Shown here piece by piece: positions 1 through 8,852 of a stretch of 36,783 nt of DNA; within the stretch, counting starts at the first letter, position 1, and each line of letters starts with the position of its first letter. Source of the DNA: Nocardia sp. (lineage in GTDB: Bacteria; Actinomycetota; Actinomycetes; Mycobacteriales; Mycobacteriaceae). The position numbers and the translations under genes are program-made. The stretch lies in NCBI RefSeq assembly GCF_025465275.1, contig NZ_JAODNK010000206.1:1-36783 (forward strand), read 5' to 3'. Under the pieces are notes generated by a model, which saw only the letters and a list, made by a program, of their open reading frames with translations, was not told where the DNA came from and made no database searches.

Positions 1-1065
1 TGGGTGCCGATGCAGTTGGGCGCCGCGGGAGTCACGTTCTTCTTCGTGCTGTCCGGCTTCATCATCTACTGGTCGTTCCGGCCGGGCATGTCGGCGCGCG
101 CGTTCTATCGCCGGCGGGTACTGAAGATCTATCCGATGCACCTGCTGGCGGCCGCGACGTTCATCGTCGTTGCGAGCGTGCCGCTCTCGCGCCTGATCGT
201 CTGGGTGCCGAACCTGCTGCTGGTGCACACCTGGGTCCCGAAATGGACCACGGTGGGCGGGCTGAACGTGCCGTCGTGGTCGTTGGCGTCGGAAGTTCTT
301 TTCTACCTGAGCTTTCCGATCGTGCTGCCATTGATCCGGCGGATCCCGACCCGGCGACTGTGGCTGGCCCTCGGGCTGCTGATGCTCGCGATCGTCGCAC
401 TGCACACGTCGTACTTCCTGTGGACGGACGGACCGAAGGGCATTGCGAATGCCTTTGCGCCACGGCTGGTTCCAGGAAATACCTCACCGTATTTCGAGCT
501 GCACGCCTCCCCCGCCTGGTTCCTGCAGCCGGATATCCCGGTCTCCCCGTCCTACTGGCTCAGCTACAACTTCCCGCCGTCGCGACTGCCGGAGTTCTTC
601 CTCGGCGTCCTGGCAGCCCGCCTGGTCCTCGAAGGCCGTTGGCGCAACACCAGTCTCACGCTTCCGCTCGTGACGCTGGTCGCCGCCTACGCGGCCACCT
701 GGGTGGTCCCGGTGAACTACAAGATGTCGGTCCTGCTACTGCCCCCGATGACCGCGGTCATCGCCACCATGGCCGTCCGGGATCTGCACGGAATCCGCAG
801 CCTCAATTCCCATCCCCGCATGGTCTGGCTGGGCAATGTCTCCTTCGCCTTCTACCTAATCCAATTCCCGGTAATGGTCGTGGTCACCCGATACCTCATC
901 GGCGGAAAGGAATTCGGCATTGTCGGCTGGGCCGGCTTCACCCTCCTGTGCCTGGTGGTCGCGACCATCATCGCCGCGGGCCTGTACCACTGGGTGGACA
1001 CCCCGATCATGCGCCGCTTCGCCCGCTCTAAAAAGGCCGCAAAACGCAAGCCGGTACCGGCTTGA
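1..1065 (+). CDS. Membrane acyltransferase (acyltransferase 3 / OafA-YrhL family), 5' truncated
   Basis: The reading frame is open from the first base to a TGA at 1063-1065 (about 354 residues), so the start lies upstream. The visible protein begins with the family motif GVTFFFVLSGFIIYWSF, followed by RRRVLKIYPMH, the basic-Tyr-Pro signature of the acyltransferase_3 family, and then a series of hydrophobic segments ending in a basic tail (RSKKAAKRKPVPA). Family members are integral membrane proteins of about 350-400 residues that transfer acetyl or other acyl groups to sugars, lipids or antibiotics. The first membrane helix and the N-terminal histidine normally thought catalytic fall outside the window. 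The acceptor cannot be inferred. A 16-bp palindrome overlaps the stop codon. The next gene is convergent. Confidence 0.88.
   Translation, partial: WVPMQLGAAGVTFFFVLSGFIIYWSFRPGMSARAFYRRRVLKIYPMHLLAAATFIVVASVPLSRLIVWVPNLLLVHTWVPKWTTVGGLNVPSWSLASEVLFYLSFPIVLPLIRRIPTRRLWLALGLLMLAIVALHTSYFLWTDGPKGIANAFAPRLVPGNTSPYFELHASPAWFLQPDIPVSPSYWLSYNFPPSRLPEFFLGVLAARLVLEGRWRNTSLTLPLVTLVAAYAATWVVPVNYKMSVLLLPPMTAVIATMAVRDLHGIRSLNSHPRMVWLGNVSFAFYLIQFPVMVVVTRYLIGGKEFGIVGWAGFTLLCLVVATIIAAGLYHWVDTPIMRRFARSKKAAKRKPVPA
1048..1063. repeat. 16-bp perfect palindrome at the 3' end of the acyltransferase
   Basis: AAGCCGGTACCGGCTT is self-complementary and runs into the TGA of the acyltransferase, 20 bp before the convergent kinase gene ends. 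It could fold into a terminator-like stem for either strand, but no T-tract follows and there is essentially no loop, so a termination role is only a possibility. The core GCCGGTACCGGC also occurs at 6606-6617. Confidence 0.3.
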
Positions 1066-1083
1066 GTCGCAACGCCCCGCACG

Positions 1084-1782
1084 CTATTTCAATTGCGGCC
1101 GTTCGAATGTCGAGTTGTCGATGACGATGTCCATGAACCGCATCGGATCGACCTCGGCGAGGTAGATCCGTTCGGCCGGGAGGTACCGGTCGCGGTGAAC
1201 CGCCTCGTCATTGTCTCGTGCCGCGCCGCGTCGCACCGAGACCTCCGGTGAGACTTCCAGCCAGATGCGGAAGTCCCAGTACGCGTTGATCTCCGGGCGG
1301 AATGCGAAAACCCCGTCCACGATCAGCACCGCGTTGTCGGCGACTGCGGTCGACACCGACGAATGGTCCACCTGAGTCAGCGGGTCGATCGCGCACAGCG
1401 CGCAGACGCCGGAACCGCGCGGACCGGAGGGTTCCAGGAGCAGGGTCCGAATCGCAAGGTAGTCGAAGGCATTGCGGTAGTAGCCCTCCCCGGATAGGCG
1501 ATCATAGAGGTGTGCCTCGCTCCAGGGCCTCTTGAAGTCATCCAGGCTTGCCCGCAGTACCGGCCGACCGGCTCGGCTGATCCGGTCGGCAAGCTCATGA
1601 CCGAAGCTCGTCTTGCCCGCAGCCGTCAGCCCGTCGATGCCGACGCGCAGCCGCCCGGGGCCCAGCGCCAGGATTCGGTCGGCTACCTGAGCGACCAATG
1701 CGGTGCGCTCGGGGGACGCGGGCGGCGGGACGGGTTGCTGCCAGGTCGACACCGAGCGGTGAATCTCCCCCTGGGAACTCAT
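1084..1782 (-). CDS. Uridine-kinase-like P-loop NTPase
   Basis: This 232-residue protein has a Walker A motif GLTAAGKT at residues 51-58 within RVGIDGLTAAGKTSFG, the typical opening of the uridine kinase/phosphoribulokinase-like family. Further on are RASLDDFKRPW (nucleoside-binding region), the aromatic-rich GEGYYRNAFDY stretch and the Walker-B-like VLIVDGVFAFRPE. Actinobacterial homologues are usually annotated uridine kinase or (d)NTP-dependent nucleoside kinase, but the phosphate acceptor of this branch is not established. The ATG at 1782 has only a weak ribosome site; the first 25 residues are poorly conserved in character, so a later start is possible. It is divergent from the lipase gene, 81 bp away. 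Confidence 0.8.
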   Translation of the reverse strand: MSSQGEIHRSVSTWQQPVPPPASPERTALVAQVADRILALGPGRLRVGIDGLTAAGKTSFGHELADRISRAGRPVLRASLDDFKRPWSEAHLYDRLSGEGYYRNAFDYLAIRTLLLEPSGPRGSGVCALCAIDPLTQVDHSSVSTAVADNAVLIVDGVFAFRPEINAYWDFRIWLEVSPEVSVRRGAARDNDEAVHRDRYLPAERIYLAEVDPMRFMDIVIDNSTFERPQLK

Positions 1783-1863
1783 CGCCCGAGGCTACCTCGC
1801 CGGTATCGGCTATATTTTGGCGAATCACGGTGGCCAGTATCGGATCCGACCCCAAGGAGCGGT

Positions 1864-3021
1864 ATGCGAGCGCGAATTCTCTTCCCGATACTGGTGGCGA
1901 TGGTCGTCGCGGCGTGCGGCACGTCCACAGATACGGCCACGCCGACGGCGGCATCACCGGGAATGCTGATATCCAAGCGACCTTTGGGCAACCTCGACCC
2001 CGCCTTATCGTCGGCCCTGTCCTCGGCCACCTACATCCGCTACCAGTCGACCTCCCCGGCCGGACAGCCGATCGAGGTGTCGGGTGCGGTGTTCCTGCCG
2101 AAGGGTGATGCGCCCGCCGGGGGCTGGCCGGTAATCGCGTTCGCGCACGGCACCTCCGGCGTCGTCAGCGCGTGCGCGCCCACCAATTCGCCCACACTGT
2201 TCGGCTCCGCTCCCACGGTCGAACAGTTGCTGGCCGGAAATCGAGCCGTGGTGATGACCAACTATCAGGGACTCGACGGCCCGGGCAACGCACCGTATGT
2301 GGACACCCCGTCCTCCGGCTACGACGTGCTGAACTCGGTGCGCGCCGCGCGAGCCACCGGGCTGCCGCTGGCCTCGGATACGGTGCTCGCCGGCGCCTCC
2401 CAGGGCGGGCGGGCCGCGGAATCGGCCGCCGAATCCGCGAAATCCTATGCGCCGGAACTGAATATCCGTGGAGTCGTGCTGTTGTCCCCGGCGCTGGAAG
2501 TCAACTTCGTCGATGCTGTCCGCGCCGGAACGCTCAACGCCCCCGACCAATACCTGGTCCTGCCGTATCTGGTGGAGGCGGTGCGCTACAGCAACCCCGA
2601 CTTCGGCTACGACCGGGTCCTGCACGGTGACCTGCTCACTGCCGCACCGCATCTGGAGTCGCTGTGCACCGGCGATATGACCGCCGCGGACATCGCCCTC
2701 GGCACGGCGGCCACCCCCGACGAGGCCCGCTTCGCCGATGATGCGGCCGCACAGACGGTCTCCGGCCTCGAATCACGCACCAACCTGCCGAAATCGGCGA
2801 CCACCCTGCCCACCTACATCGTCCGCGGCGACGCCGATCTCCTGGTGAGCACCACATGGTCCACCGCGGCAATCGCCAAGATGTGCACCCTGGGCACCCC
2901 GGTCCACGACCTGGTCGTCCCAGGCGGCCACGATGCCCCGAGCACTGTGGTCGCTCAGTGGCTGCCGTGGATCGGCGACCTGTTCGCCGGTACACCCATC
3001 AAATCGACCTGCCCGCAGTAA
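1864..3021 (+). CDS. Secreted lipoprotein lipase, LIP (secretory lipase) family
   Basis: The ATG at 1864 is preceded by AAGGAGC and gives 385 residues; the frame extends upstream but has no support there. The N-terminus is a lipoprotein signal, with lipobox VVAAC and Cys18 as the likely lipidated residue, followed by a Thr/Ser/Ala-rich linker. The alpha/beta-hydrolase core contains HGTSG near residue 95 (oxyanion region), the nucleophile elbow GASQGG with Ser179, the acid region RGDADLL (Asp323 or Asp325) and His356 in PGGHDAPS. This matches the secretory lipase family shared with Candida LIP enzymes and found in many mycolate actinobacteria, which cleave esters or triacylglycerols outside the cell. 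The natural substrate cannot be told. Its 3' end nearly abuts the convergent LuxR gene. Confidence 0.88.
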   Translation: MRARILFPILVAMVVAACGTSTDTATPTAASPGMLISKRPLGNLDPALSSALSSATYIRYQSTSPAGQPIEVSGAVFLPKGDAPAGGWPVIAFAHGTSGVVSACAPTNSPTLFGSAPTVEQLLAGNRAVVMTNYQGLDGPGNAPYVDTPSSGYDVLNSVRAARATGLPLASDTVLAGASQGGRAAESAAESAKSYAPELNIRGVVLLSPALEVNFVDAVRAGTLNAPDQYLVLPYLVEAVRYSNPDFGYDRVLHGDLLTAAPHLESLCTGDMTAADIALGTAATPDEARFADDAAAQTVSGLESRTNLPKSATTLPTYIVRGDADLLVSTTWSTAAIAKMCTLGTPVHDLVVPGGHDAPSTVVAQWLPWIGDLFAGTPIKSTCPQ

Positions 3022-3033
3022 CTTACGCCGCGG

Positions 3034-5766
3034 CTACTCCCTGGCCGGTGGATTCAGGGCGTCACGGAGTGCAGCGCGGGAGGTCACTCCGAGTTTCGGG
3101 AACAGTTGATAGAGGTGAGCACTCACGGTTCGCGGTGAGAGGAACAGTCGTTCGCCGATCTGCTTGTTGGTCAGGCCGGACGCGGCGAGGAGGGCGATCT
3201 CTCGTTGCTGTGAGGTGAGGGCGTCGATCGGTACGGGCGTGGCCGGCGCAGCGCCGAGGCCGGTGGCGCGCAGTTCATTACGGGCACGATCCACCCACGG
3301 CCGGGCCCCGAGACGGTCGAAGGTTTCGAGAGCGGCGGACAGGTGACGACGGGCCTCGGCCTTGATCTTCGCGCGGCGCAGGCGCTCACCGAAGGCGAGC
3401 TGGATTCGCGCCTGATGGAACGGCCATCGATCGGCGCCGGGTGTCGCGAGCGCCGCCTCGAATCGGTCGCGATAGCTGTCCGGTGCGGCGACCACCGCCT
3501 GGGCTCCGGCCACCACCAGCGCGAGCCTCGGCGAGATCGCCGAGATGCCGCCATCGACGATATCGGACACATGCTGGGCGGCTTCGACTGTCCTCCCTGC
3601 ACGGACCGCGGCCTCGACCAGATCGAGAATCACCCACAGCGTGTGCGGCGCGTACGCCGGGACGGTGTCCGGATGGCAGATTCCGGCGGCGTGCTGATAG
3701 GCCGACTCGTACTCGCCGCGCCCCAGTTCGGCGAGCGCCCTCGCATGCGCGGCGTAGTGCAGTACCAGCCCGACCCGGTTCGGAGCAGCCCACCGGATCA
3801 GTTCGTCCGCAAGGGTTTTCACGGTATCGCCGTCACCGCGTGCGGCCGCGACATAGGCACGCTGGAAGTGCAGAAACCCACCGAGCAAGGTGTATCCGTG
3901 TCGTTCGGCGAGCTCGAGCCCGTCGCCGGCCATCCGCTGCACGCGGTCCCATTCGCCGGTCATCAAACCCTCGTCACCGAGCACGACGAACGCCTCGATC
4001 GCAGACGTGATCGCACCACCCGCGCGGCCGTGCGCCACCACCTGTTCCAGCGCCGCGCGGCAGCCCGCCACCCGGTCGACGTAGATGGCGGCGATTCCGA
4101 TGCGCACGACATACGCGTGGTCGGTCTGATCGCTGATGCCCGCGATCGCCGCGTCCAGTCGCCCTATCGTGGCGAGGGCGAGACGGGCGGGCAGCATGAA
4201 TGTGCTGCCGAGCAGGACGAGAAACTCCGGCGGCTCGGGATCGAGACGATCGAGTGCGGCATGGAAGTCGGCTGCCAGGCCCGGCCGGGAACCGAATACG
4301 CAGGCGGCCTGCAGGACGTACAGAGCTTCGACCAGAGCCAGGTCGTGGGCGTCAGAGGGATCACGGGCGCCCTTGATCGCATTGACCAGCAGCTGGTGGA
4401 TGGTGTCGATATCGCCACCGCCGTTGATCATCAATGCCGCGGCGGCGACCGCCCCGGCCAGCGAGCCGCCCGGTCCCCGCTCGGCGCCTTCGACCAGCCG
4501 ATGACCCTCGGTCAGATCGCCGTTGATGTCCACGCCCAGGTACGCGGCGATCATGACCCGGCGATTGCGGTTGTCGGGTAGCGGGCTGAGTTCCGCGGCG
4601 CGCAACAGCAATCCGACAGCGCCCACCGGATCGCCCCGGCGCTGTGTCCGCGTGGCTGCCCGCTCGAGCAGTTCGGCAACGTGTTCATCAGGGTCGGCGG
4701 TGGCGTGGGACAGGTGCCAGGCATGCCGTTGCGAATCCTCCGGAAACCGTTGGGCCAGCACCTGATGAGCCCGGCGCCGCTGGTCGTGCGTGGCCAGATC
4801 CACTACCGCCGCACGGATCAATGGATGCCGGAACCGGAGCCGATGGGTGTCGGCGTCGATGTGCACGAGCCGGAGCTCCTCCGCCGGATCGAGATCGGTC
4901 GCACCGTGCGCACCGGCCAGGATCGCCGGTGATACGCCGGGCTCGTCACCGGCCAGCGCTGCCAGCAGCAGTTGCTGCCGCGAGTGAGCCGGAAGGCTCT
5001 CGATCCGCCGGGCGAAGAGGGTATGCAGACGACGGCCGACCCGGGTGACCCCCGGCGCCCGGTGGGCACTGCGCGCGCCCGGCAATTCCAGCAGCGCCAG
5101 CGGATTTCCTTGCGCCTCAGCGAGAAAGCGCTGTCGAGTCCGCGTCGCCAGCTCCGGGAAGTGCTCGATCAACAATGCCGCGGCGGCCGCTTCGGCGAGC
5201 GGACCGACCTCGATCTCGTGCAGTCCTTCGGATTCGAAGAAGCTGTCCTCGCCGGTACGTACCGCCGCGACGAAACCCACCCGGGTGCCCTGCAGACGGC
5301 GCGCGACCATGCCCAAGACCAGTGCACTGGCCCGGTCGATCCAGTGCAGGTCGTCGACGACAAGAAGGAGTGGCGCATCCACCGCGGCCCGAACGAGCAA
5401 CGCCCGCACCGCATTCGACAGGGTCAGCTGATCGGGAGCGGGACCGTCCGACAGCCCCAATCCGACGCCCAGCGCCCTCCGGTGTGGGGAATCGAGCTGC
5501 CGCAGGTCCTCCTGCAGCGGATAGAGCAGCTGATGAAGTCCGGCGAAGCCCACCTCGGCCTCGAATTCCACTCCGGCGGAACGCAAGACCCGGATGCCCG
5601 CCGCCGCAGCCGATTCCGCTACGGCGGTGAGCAGGACCGACTTCCCGATACCGGCATCGCCGACGACCAGCATTGCGCCGCCGTCCACAGCAGAATCCTT
5701 CGTGAACGAATTCAACTGGGCGACTTCACTGTCCCGGCCGACCAATTGCACCGACGCCACGATCAC
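3034..5766 (-). CDS. Large ATPase-LuxR transcriptional regulator (LAL/MalT-like)
   Basis: The protein has 910 residues from a GTG start. Order of domains: an AAA-type ATPase with Walker A GDAGIGKS at 36-43 and Walker B LLLVVDDLHW near 135; a long alpha-helical TPR-like middle (about 400-830) rich in Ala and Leu; and a C-terminal LuxR helix-turn-helix (about 850-905, containing LTSQQREIALLAASGLTNKQ and SPRTVSAHLYQLF). LAL regulators of this size bind an effector and ATP and activate nearby genes. The start lies 50 bp downstream of the alpha/beta hydrolase on the same strand, so the two are probably co-transcribed, but target and inducer are unknown. Confidence 0.92.
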   Translation of the reverse strand: MIVASVQLVGRDSEVAQLNSFTKDSAVDGGAMLVVGDAGIGKSVLLTAVAESAAAAGIRVLRSAGVEFEAEVGFAGLHQLLYPLQEDLRQLDSPHRRALGVGLGLSDGPAPDQLTLSNAVRALLVRAAVDAPLLLVVDDLHWIDRASALVLGMVARRLQGTRVGFVAAVRTGEDSFFESEGLHEIEVGPLAEAAAAALLIEHFPELATRTRQRFLAEAQGNPLALLELPGARSAHRAPGVTRVGRRLHTLFARRIESLPAHSRQQLLLAALAGDEPGVSPAILAGAHGATDLDPAEELRLVHIDADTHRLRFRHPLIRAAVVDLATHDQRRRAHQVLAQRFPEDSQRHAWHLSHATADPDEHVAELLERAATRTQRRGDPVGAVGLLLRAAELSPLPDNRNRRVMIAAYLGVDINGDLTEGHRLVEGAERGPGGSLAGAVAAAALMINGGGDIDTIHQLLVNAIKGARDPSDAHDLALVEALYVLQAACVFGSRPGLAADFHAALDRLDPEPPEFLVLLGSTFMLPARLALATIGRLDAAIAGISDQTDHAYVVRIGIAAIYVDRVAGCRAALEQVVAHGRAGGAITSAIEAFVVLGDEGLMTGEWDRVQRMAGDGLELAERHGYTLLGGFLHFQRAYVAAARGDGDTVKTLADELIRWAAPNRVGLVLHYAAHARALAELGRGEYESAYQHAAGICHPDTVPAYAPHTLWVILDLVEAAVRAGRTVEAAQHVSDIVDGGISAISPRLALVVAGAQAVVAAPDSYRDRFEAALATPGADRWPFHQARIQLAFGERLRRAKIKAEARRHLSAALETFDRLGARPWVDRARNELRATGLGAAPATPVPIDALTSQQREIALLAASGLTNKQIGERLFLSPRTVSAHLYQLFPKLGVTSRAALRDALNPPARE

Positions 5767-5816
5767 CGATGCTAATCGAGGGCAGGGCGGCCGCGGGTAC
5801 TCTCCGGCGCAGTCGC

Positions 5817-6515
5817 CTACTCGGACACCGCGTCGGCGGCTTCCTTGATCAGGGCGGCGACCGCCTCCGGCTGCGAAACGTATACCGCGTGACTGCCCGC
5901 CACCTCGGTGATCGTCGCGTTCGCCCGCTCGGCCATGGTGCGCTGCACCGGCGGCGGGATCATCCGATCCGCGGTCGCGAGCAGATACCAGCTCGGCTTG
6001 ACGCGCCAGGCCGGCACGCCGACCTCGCCGCCGGCGGCACCGAGACCCCAGGGAACCTGCGAATCAGCCAGGAACGCAGCCTCTTCCGCCGACAGGTCAC
6101 CGGCGAACGAACCGTGGAACTTCTCCCGGTCGAGGAAGAGGAATCCGTCCTGCGGGGGCAGGATCGGCGGCACCGGCGCGCCGGGCGCGGGGTCGGAGGT
6201 CAGGGTCAGTACCGATTCACCCGCATCCGGCGCGAACGCGGTGATATAGACGAGCCCGGCCACCGCATCGTGCGTTCCGGCCTCGGTGATGACCGCGCCG
6301 CCGTAGGAATGCCCGACGAGCAGAGCCGGACCACCCAGCGCGTCCAGCGCCCGGTGTGTCACGGCCGCATCGTCCGCGAGGGTCAGTGTCGGGTTCTGCA
6401 CCACGCTGACCCGATACCCGTCCTTGCGCAGTATCTCGTAAACCCCTTGCCAGCCCGAACCATCCACGAACCCGCCGTGGACGAGCACCACGTTCACTCT
6501 TGTTCCAGCACTCAT
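5817..6515 (-). CDS. Alpha/beta hydrolase
   Basis: The frame is open upstream to 6575, but the ATG at 6515 is better: it has a GAGGGAAG ribosome site and gives the usual beginning MSAGTRVNVVLVHGGF. The resulting 232-residue protein has the HGG oxyanion motif at 13-15, nucleophile elbow GHSYGG with Ser70, likely acid Asp183 (TADRMIPP) and His209 (AGSHAVYVS). The family includes EstC-like esterases and salicylate-esterase or hydroxynitrile-lyase relatives, plus many proteins of unknown substrate. No signal peptide, so it is cytoplasmic. It lies just upstream of the LuxR regulator on the same strand. Confidence 0.88.
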   Translation of the reverse strand: MSAGTRVNVVLVHGGFVDGSGWQGVYEILRKDGYRVSVVQNPTLTLADDAAVTHRALDALGGPALLVGHSYGGAVITEAGTHDAVAGLVYITAFAPDAGESVLTLTSDPAPGAPVPPILPPQDGFLFLDREKFHGSFAGDLSAEEAAFLADSQVPWGLGAAGGEVGVPAWRVKPSWYLLATADRMIPPPVQRTMAERANATITEVAGSHAVYVSQPEAVAALIKEAADAVSE

Positions 6516-6735
6516 GACTTCCCTCGATCCGAGGGCTCGTGCGGCCCTCCAGAAGAGCCTGATGCGGACCGGCACAAGCTGATTCAGTCATTCGACCTAG
6601 ATTTCGCCGGTACCGGCGCGCTCGGCACCGTAGATTGGCGAGGGTTACGCCGCGTGGGGTGCAGATGTTCCGGTCCTGGGGCCAATGTCTCCAATTACAG
6701 TCTGAAACGTCTCAATTTCACTACAGTTCCGTGCC

Positions 6736-6957
6736 ATGACCTCCACCACTCGTCGTGCCGGACTCGCCGCCATCGCCATCGCCGCCGCCCTGGTAACCGT
6801 CGCCGGACCCGCCTCCGCCGATACCACCCCCACATCGGGCTCCTCCAGCCTCACCACCATGAGCTCCAGCAATGGCACCACGCCGCTGGGCAATTTCTGG
6901 ACCACCATCATCAACACCATCGGTGTCGCCGCCGGCTCCTCCGCCCCCGCCAAATAG
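6736..6957 (+). CDS. Small secreted protein of unknown function
   Basis: A 73-residue frame starts with a clear Sec signal: TTRR, a hydrophobic core of Ala/Ile/Val/Leu, and a cleavage site near PASA-DTTP (residues 26-29). The mature part of about 44 residues is rich in Ser, Thr and Gly, has one hydrophobic patch (NFWTTIINTIGV) and no cysteine. The ribosome site is weak. I do not recognise a family. The strong signal peptide and strand bias argue that it is real, although it lies in a region where the complementary strand is also open. Confidence 0.6.
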   Translation: MTSTTRRAGLAAIAIAAALVTVAGPASADTTPTSGSSSLTTMSSSNGTTPLGNFWTTIINTIGVAAGSSAPAK

Positions 6958-7016
6958 CTCTTCCGAATCCGGCAGCAGGCTGTCGCGCGACGTAAAGCGT
7001 TGCGCGGCAGCCCGAT

Positions 7017-8579
7017 TCAGTGTCCGGTCTCGGCGTACGCTCGATGGAATGCCGCATCCAGCGCGGCGAAGGCCGCCGCGGCCAGGATCATCAGCGCCGA
7101 AACCAGCAGTGCCACATCGAGTCCGTGATGGAATGCGGCTTTTCCGGTATCGAGCACCTCGGAGACCTTCGACAGATATTTGAGATACGGGGAGAGGTCG
7201 GCGCCCTCGGGGATGCGTCCGCGTTCGACGGCGTCGACGACGGCCGGCTGCAGCGGGCCCGGCAAACCCAATTCGGTCATGCGCGCCTTCATTTCCGAGG
7301 CGAGGAACGAATTCACCAGTGCACCGAGCACAGCGACGCCGGCCGCGGAACCGACCTGGCGCATCGTATTGGTCATCGCGGCGGCCATGCCCGAGTGCTC
7401 CGCCGGTACGCCGGACATCACGGCCGAGGTCAAAGGCACTACGGCGATACCGAATCCGAACCCGGCCACCGCCATCGCACCTGCCAGCGGCAGATCGTGC
7501 AGTGGACCGGCGAGGGCTTGGCGGGTCAGCAGGATTCCGGCGGCGCCGAGTACACAACCGATGATCATGGGAGTGCGCGCACCACGATGCGCCACCCAGA
7601 AGCCCGCGCCCAGCGATCCGACGATGATCGCGACAGCCATCGGCGCGAAGACCGCGGCCGTGCGCGCACCCGAATACGACTGCATCACTTGCAGATACAG
7701 TGCGGTGAGGAAAAAGATGGAGAAGATGCCGAAGTAGACGGCGAAGGCGACCACCAGCGCACCGCGCACCGCCGGCAGGCGTAGATATCGAAAGTCGAAT
7801 ATGGGGGCGCGGGCCCGCGCTTCGACGACGACGAAACCCGCCAAAGCTATTGCACCGAGGACAAACAGCGCGATCACCGAAGGCGCGGCGTAACCCCGAT
7901 CCTCGCCGGTCGTTGCGGCATAGATCACCGATCCGAGAAAGGTTGCGCCGAGCAGGATTCCGGCCCGGTCGAGAGGACCCGGGCGGGCATCGGCGCTTTC
8001 CGGGACGGACCACAGCGCGGCCGCGAGCGCCACCGCCCCGATCACCAGGTTGAACCAGAAGATCGAGCGCCACCCGTACGCGTGGACGAGCACTCCGCCC
8101 AGCACAGGTCCGGCTGCCAGCGCCAGTCCGGATACTGCCGCCCACACACCGAGCGCCTTGGCACGCGCCCGATCATCCGGGAAGATGTGCCGCAAGACCG
8201 ACAGTGTGCCCGGTTCCGAAGCGGCCGCGCCCAACCCCATGATCGCGCGACCGGCGATGAGCACCGGCACACTGGCCGCGAGCGCCGCGATCACCGATCC
8301 GGCACAGAAGATCGCCAATCCGGCGATCATGACGCGCTTGCGCCCCCACCGGTCACCGAGCGATCCGCCCGCCAGCATGAGACTGGCGAAGACCAGCGTG
8401 TAGGCATTGACCACCCACTGCAGCAACATCACGTCGGTATCCAGTTCACGCCGGATATCGCCGAGCGCGACACTGACAACCGTTGTGTCGAGGAAGGTTA
8501 CGAAAAGTACGGCGGTGACCGCCGCCAGTGCAATGCCCGGCCGCGCCGCCGTGCTCGGTGCGTTGTCTGTTGACCCCAC
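7017..8579 (-). CDS. MFS multidrug efflux transporter, DHA2 (14-TMS, EmrB/QacA) family
   Basis: The 520-residue protein starts with GTG and has about 14 hydrophobic segments. Motif A is LGDRWGRKRV in the loop after helix 2, and the antiporter motif C appears as GLALAAGPVLGG in helix 5, which marks a drug:proton antiporter. The opening LFVTFLDTTVVSVAL with an acidic residue in helix 1 is typical of DHA2 proteins. It should export lipophilic toxic compounds using the proton gradient. No regulator lies immediately beside it. The substrate cannot be predicted. Confidence 0.92.
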   Translation of the reverse strand: MGSTDNAPSTAARPGIALAAVTAVLFVTFLDTTVVSVALGDIRRELDTDVMLLQWVVNAYTLVFASLMLAGGSLGDRWGRKRVMIAGLAIFCAGSVIAALAASVPVLIAGRAIMGLGAAASEPGTLSVLRHIFPDDRARAKALGVWAAVSGLALAAGPVLGGVLVHAYGWRSIFWFNLVIGAVALAAALWSVPESADARPGPLDRAGILLGATFLGSVIYAATTGEDRGYAAPSVIALFVLGAIALAGFVVVEARARAPIFDFRYLRLPAVRGALVVAFAVYFGIFSIFFLTALYLQVMQSYSGARTAAVFAPMAVAIIVGSLGAGFWVAHRGARTPMIIGCVLGAAGILLTRQALAGPLHDLPLAGAMAVAGFGFGIAVVPLTSAVMSGVPAEHSGMAAAMTNTMRQVGSAAGVAVLGALVNSFLASEMKARMTELGLPGPLQPAVVDAVERGRIPEGADLSPYLKYLSKVSEVLDTGKAAFHHGLDVALLVSALMILAAAAFAALDAAFHRAYAETGH

Positions 8580-8852
8580 CGGAACAGGCTACCGACCCGG
8601 GCCATCGAGCCGCGGCCACCGCTTCGGAGTCGGCGTTTCCAGCGCTCGACGTGCGGTTGGGGTCGGGCCACGCATCACCCGGAGCGCGGCGGGCAGTGAT
8701 GGGTTCCCCCTATCGAGGGAGACGGAAGTCCGACTCTCGGGCGACGTGGGCGGGCAGGGGTAATCCGTACCGTCAAAAGGCCCCGGCCGGTTCATCCCTA
8801 TCGCACGCAATGGGATTCGCCTGTCCAACAGCGTCGTTCATCAGGAGGATCT

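Noticed and set aside
1510..1863. Upstream extension of the lipase frame (118 extra residues)
   Set aside because: It overlaps the divergent kinase gene and precedes a proper ribosome site and lipoprotein signal at 1864.
3343..5775. Several long plus-strand frames across the LuxR gene
   Set aside because: The minus-strand gene has Walker motifs and a helix-turn-helix; the plus frames have none.
6605..6618. Second copy of the GCCGGTACCGGC palindrome
   Set aside because: Short GC-rich palindrome of a kind expected to recur by chance in such DNA; no positional logic shared with the copy at 1050-1061.
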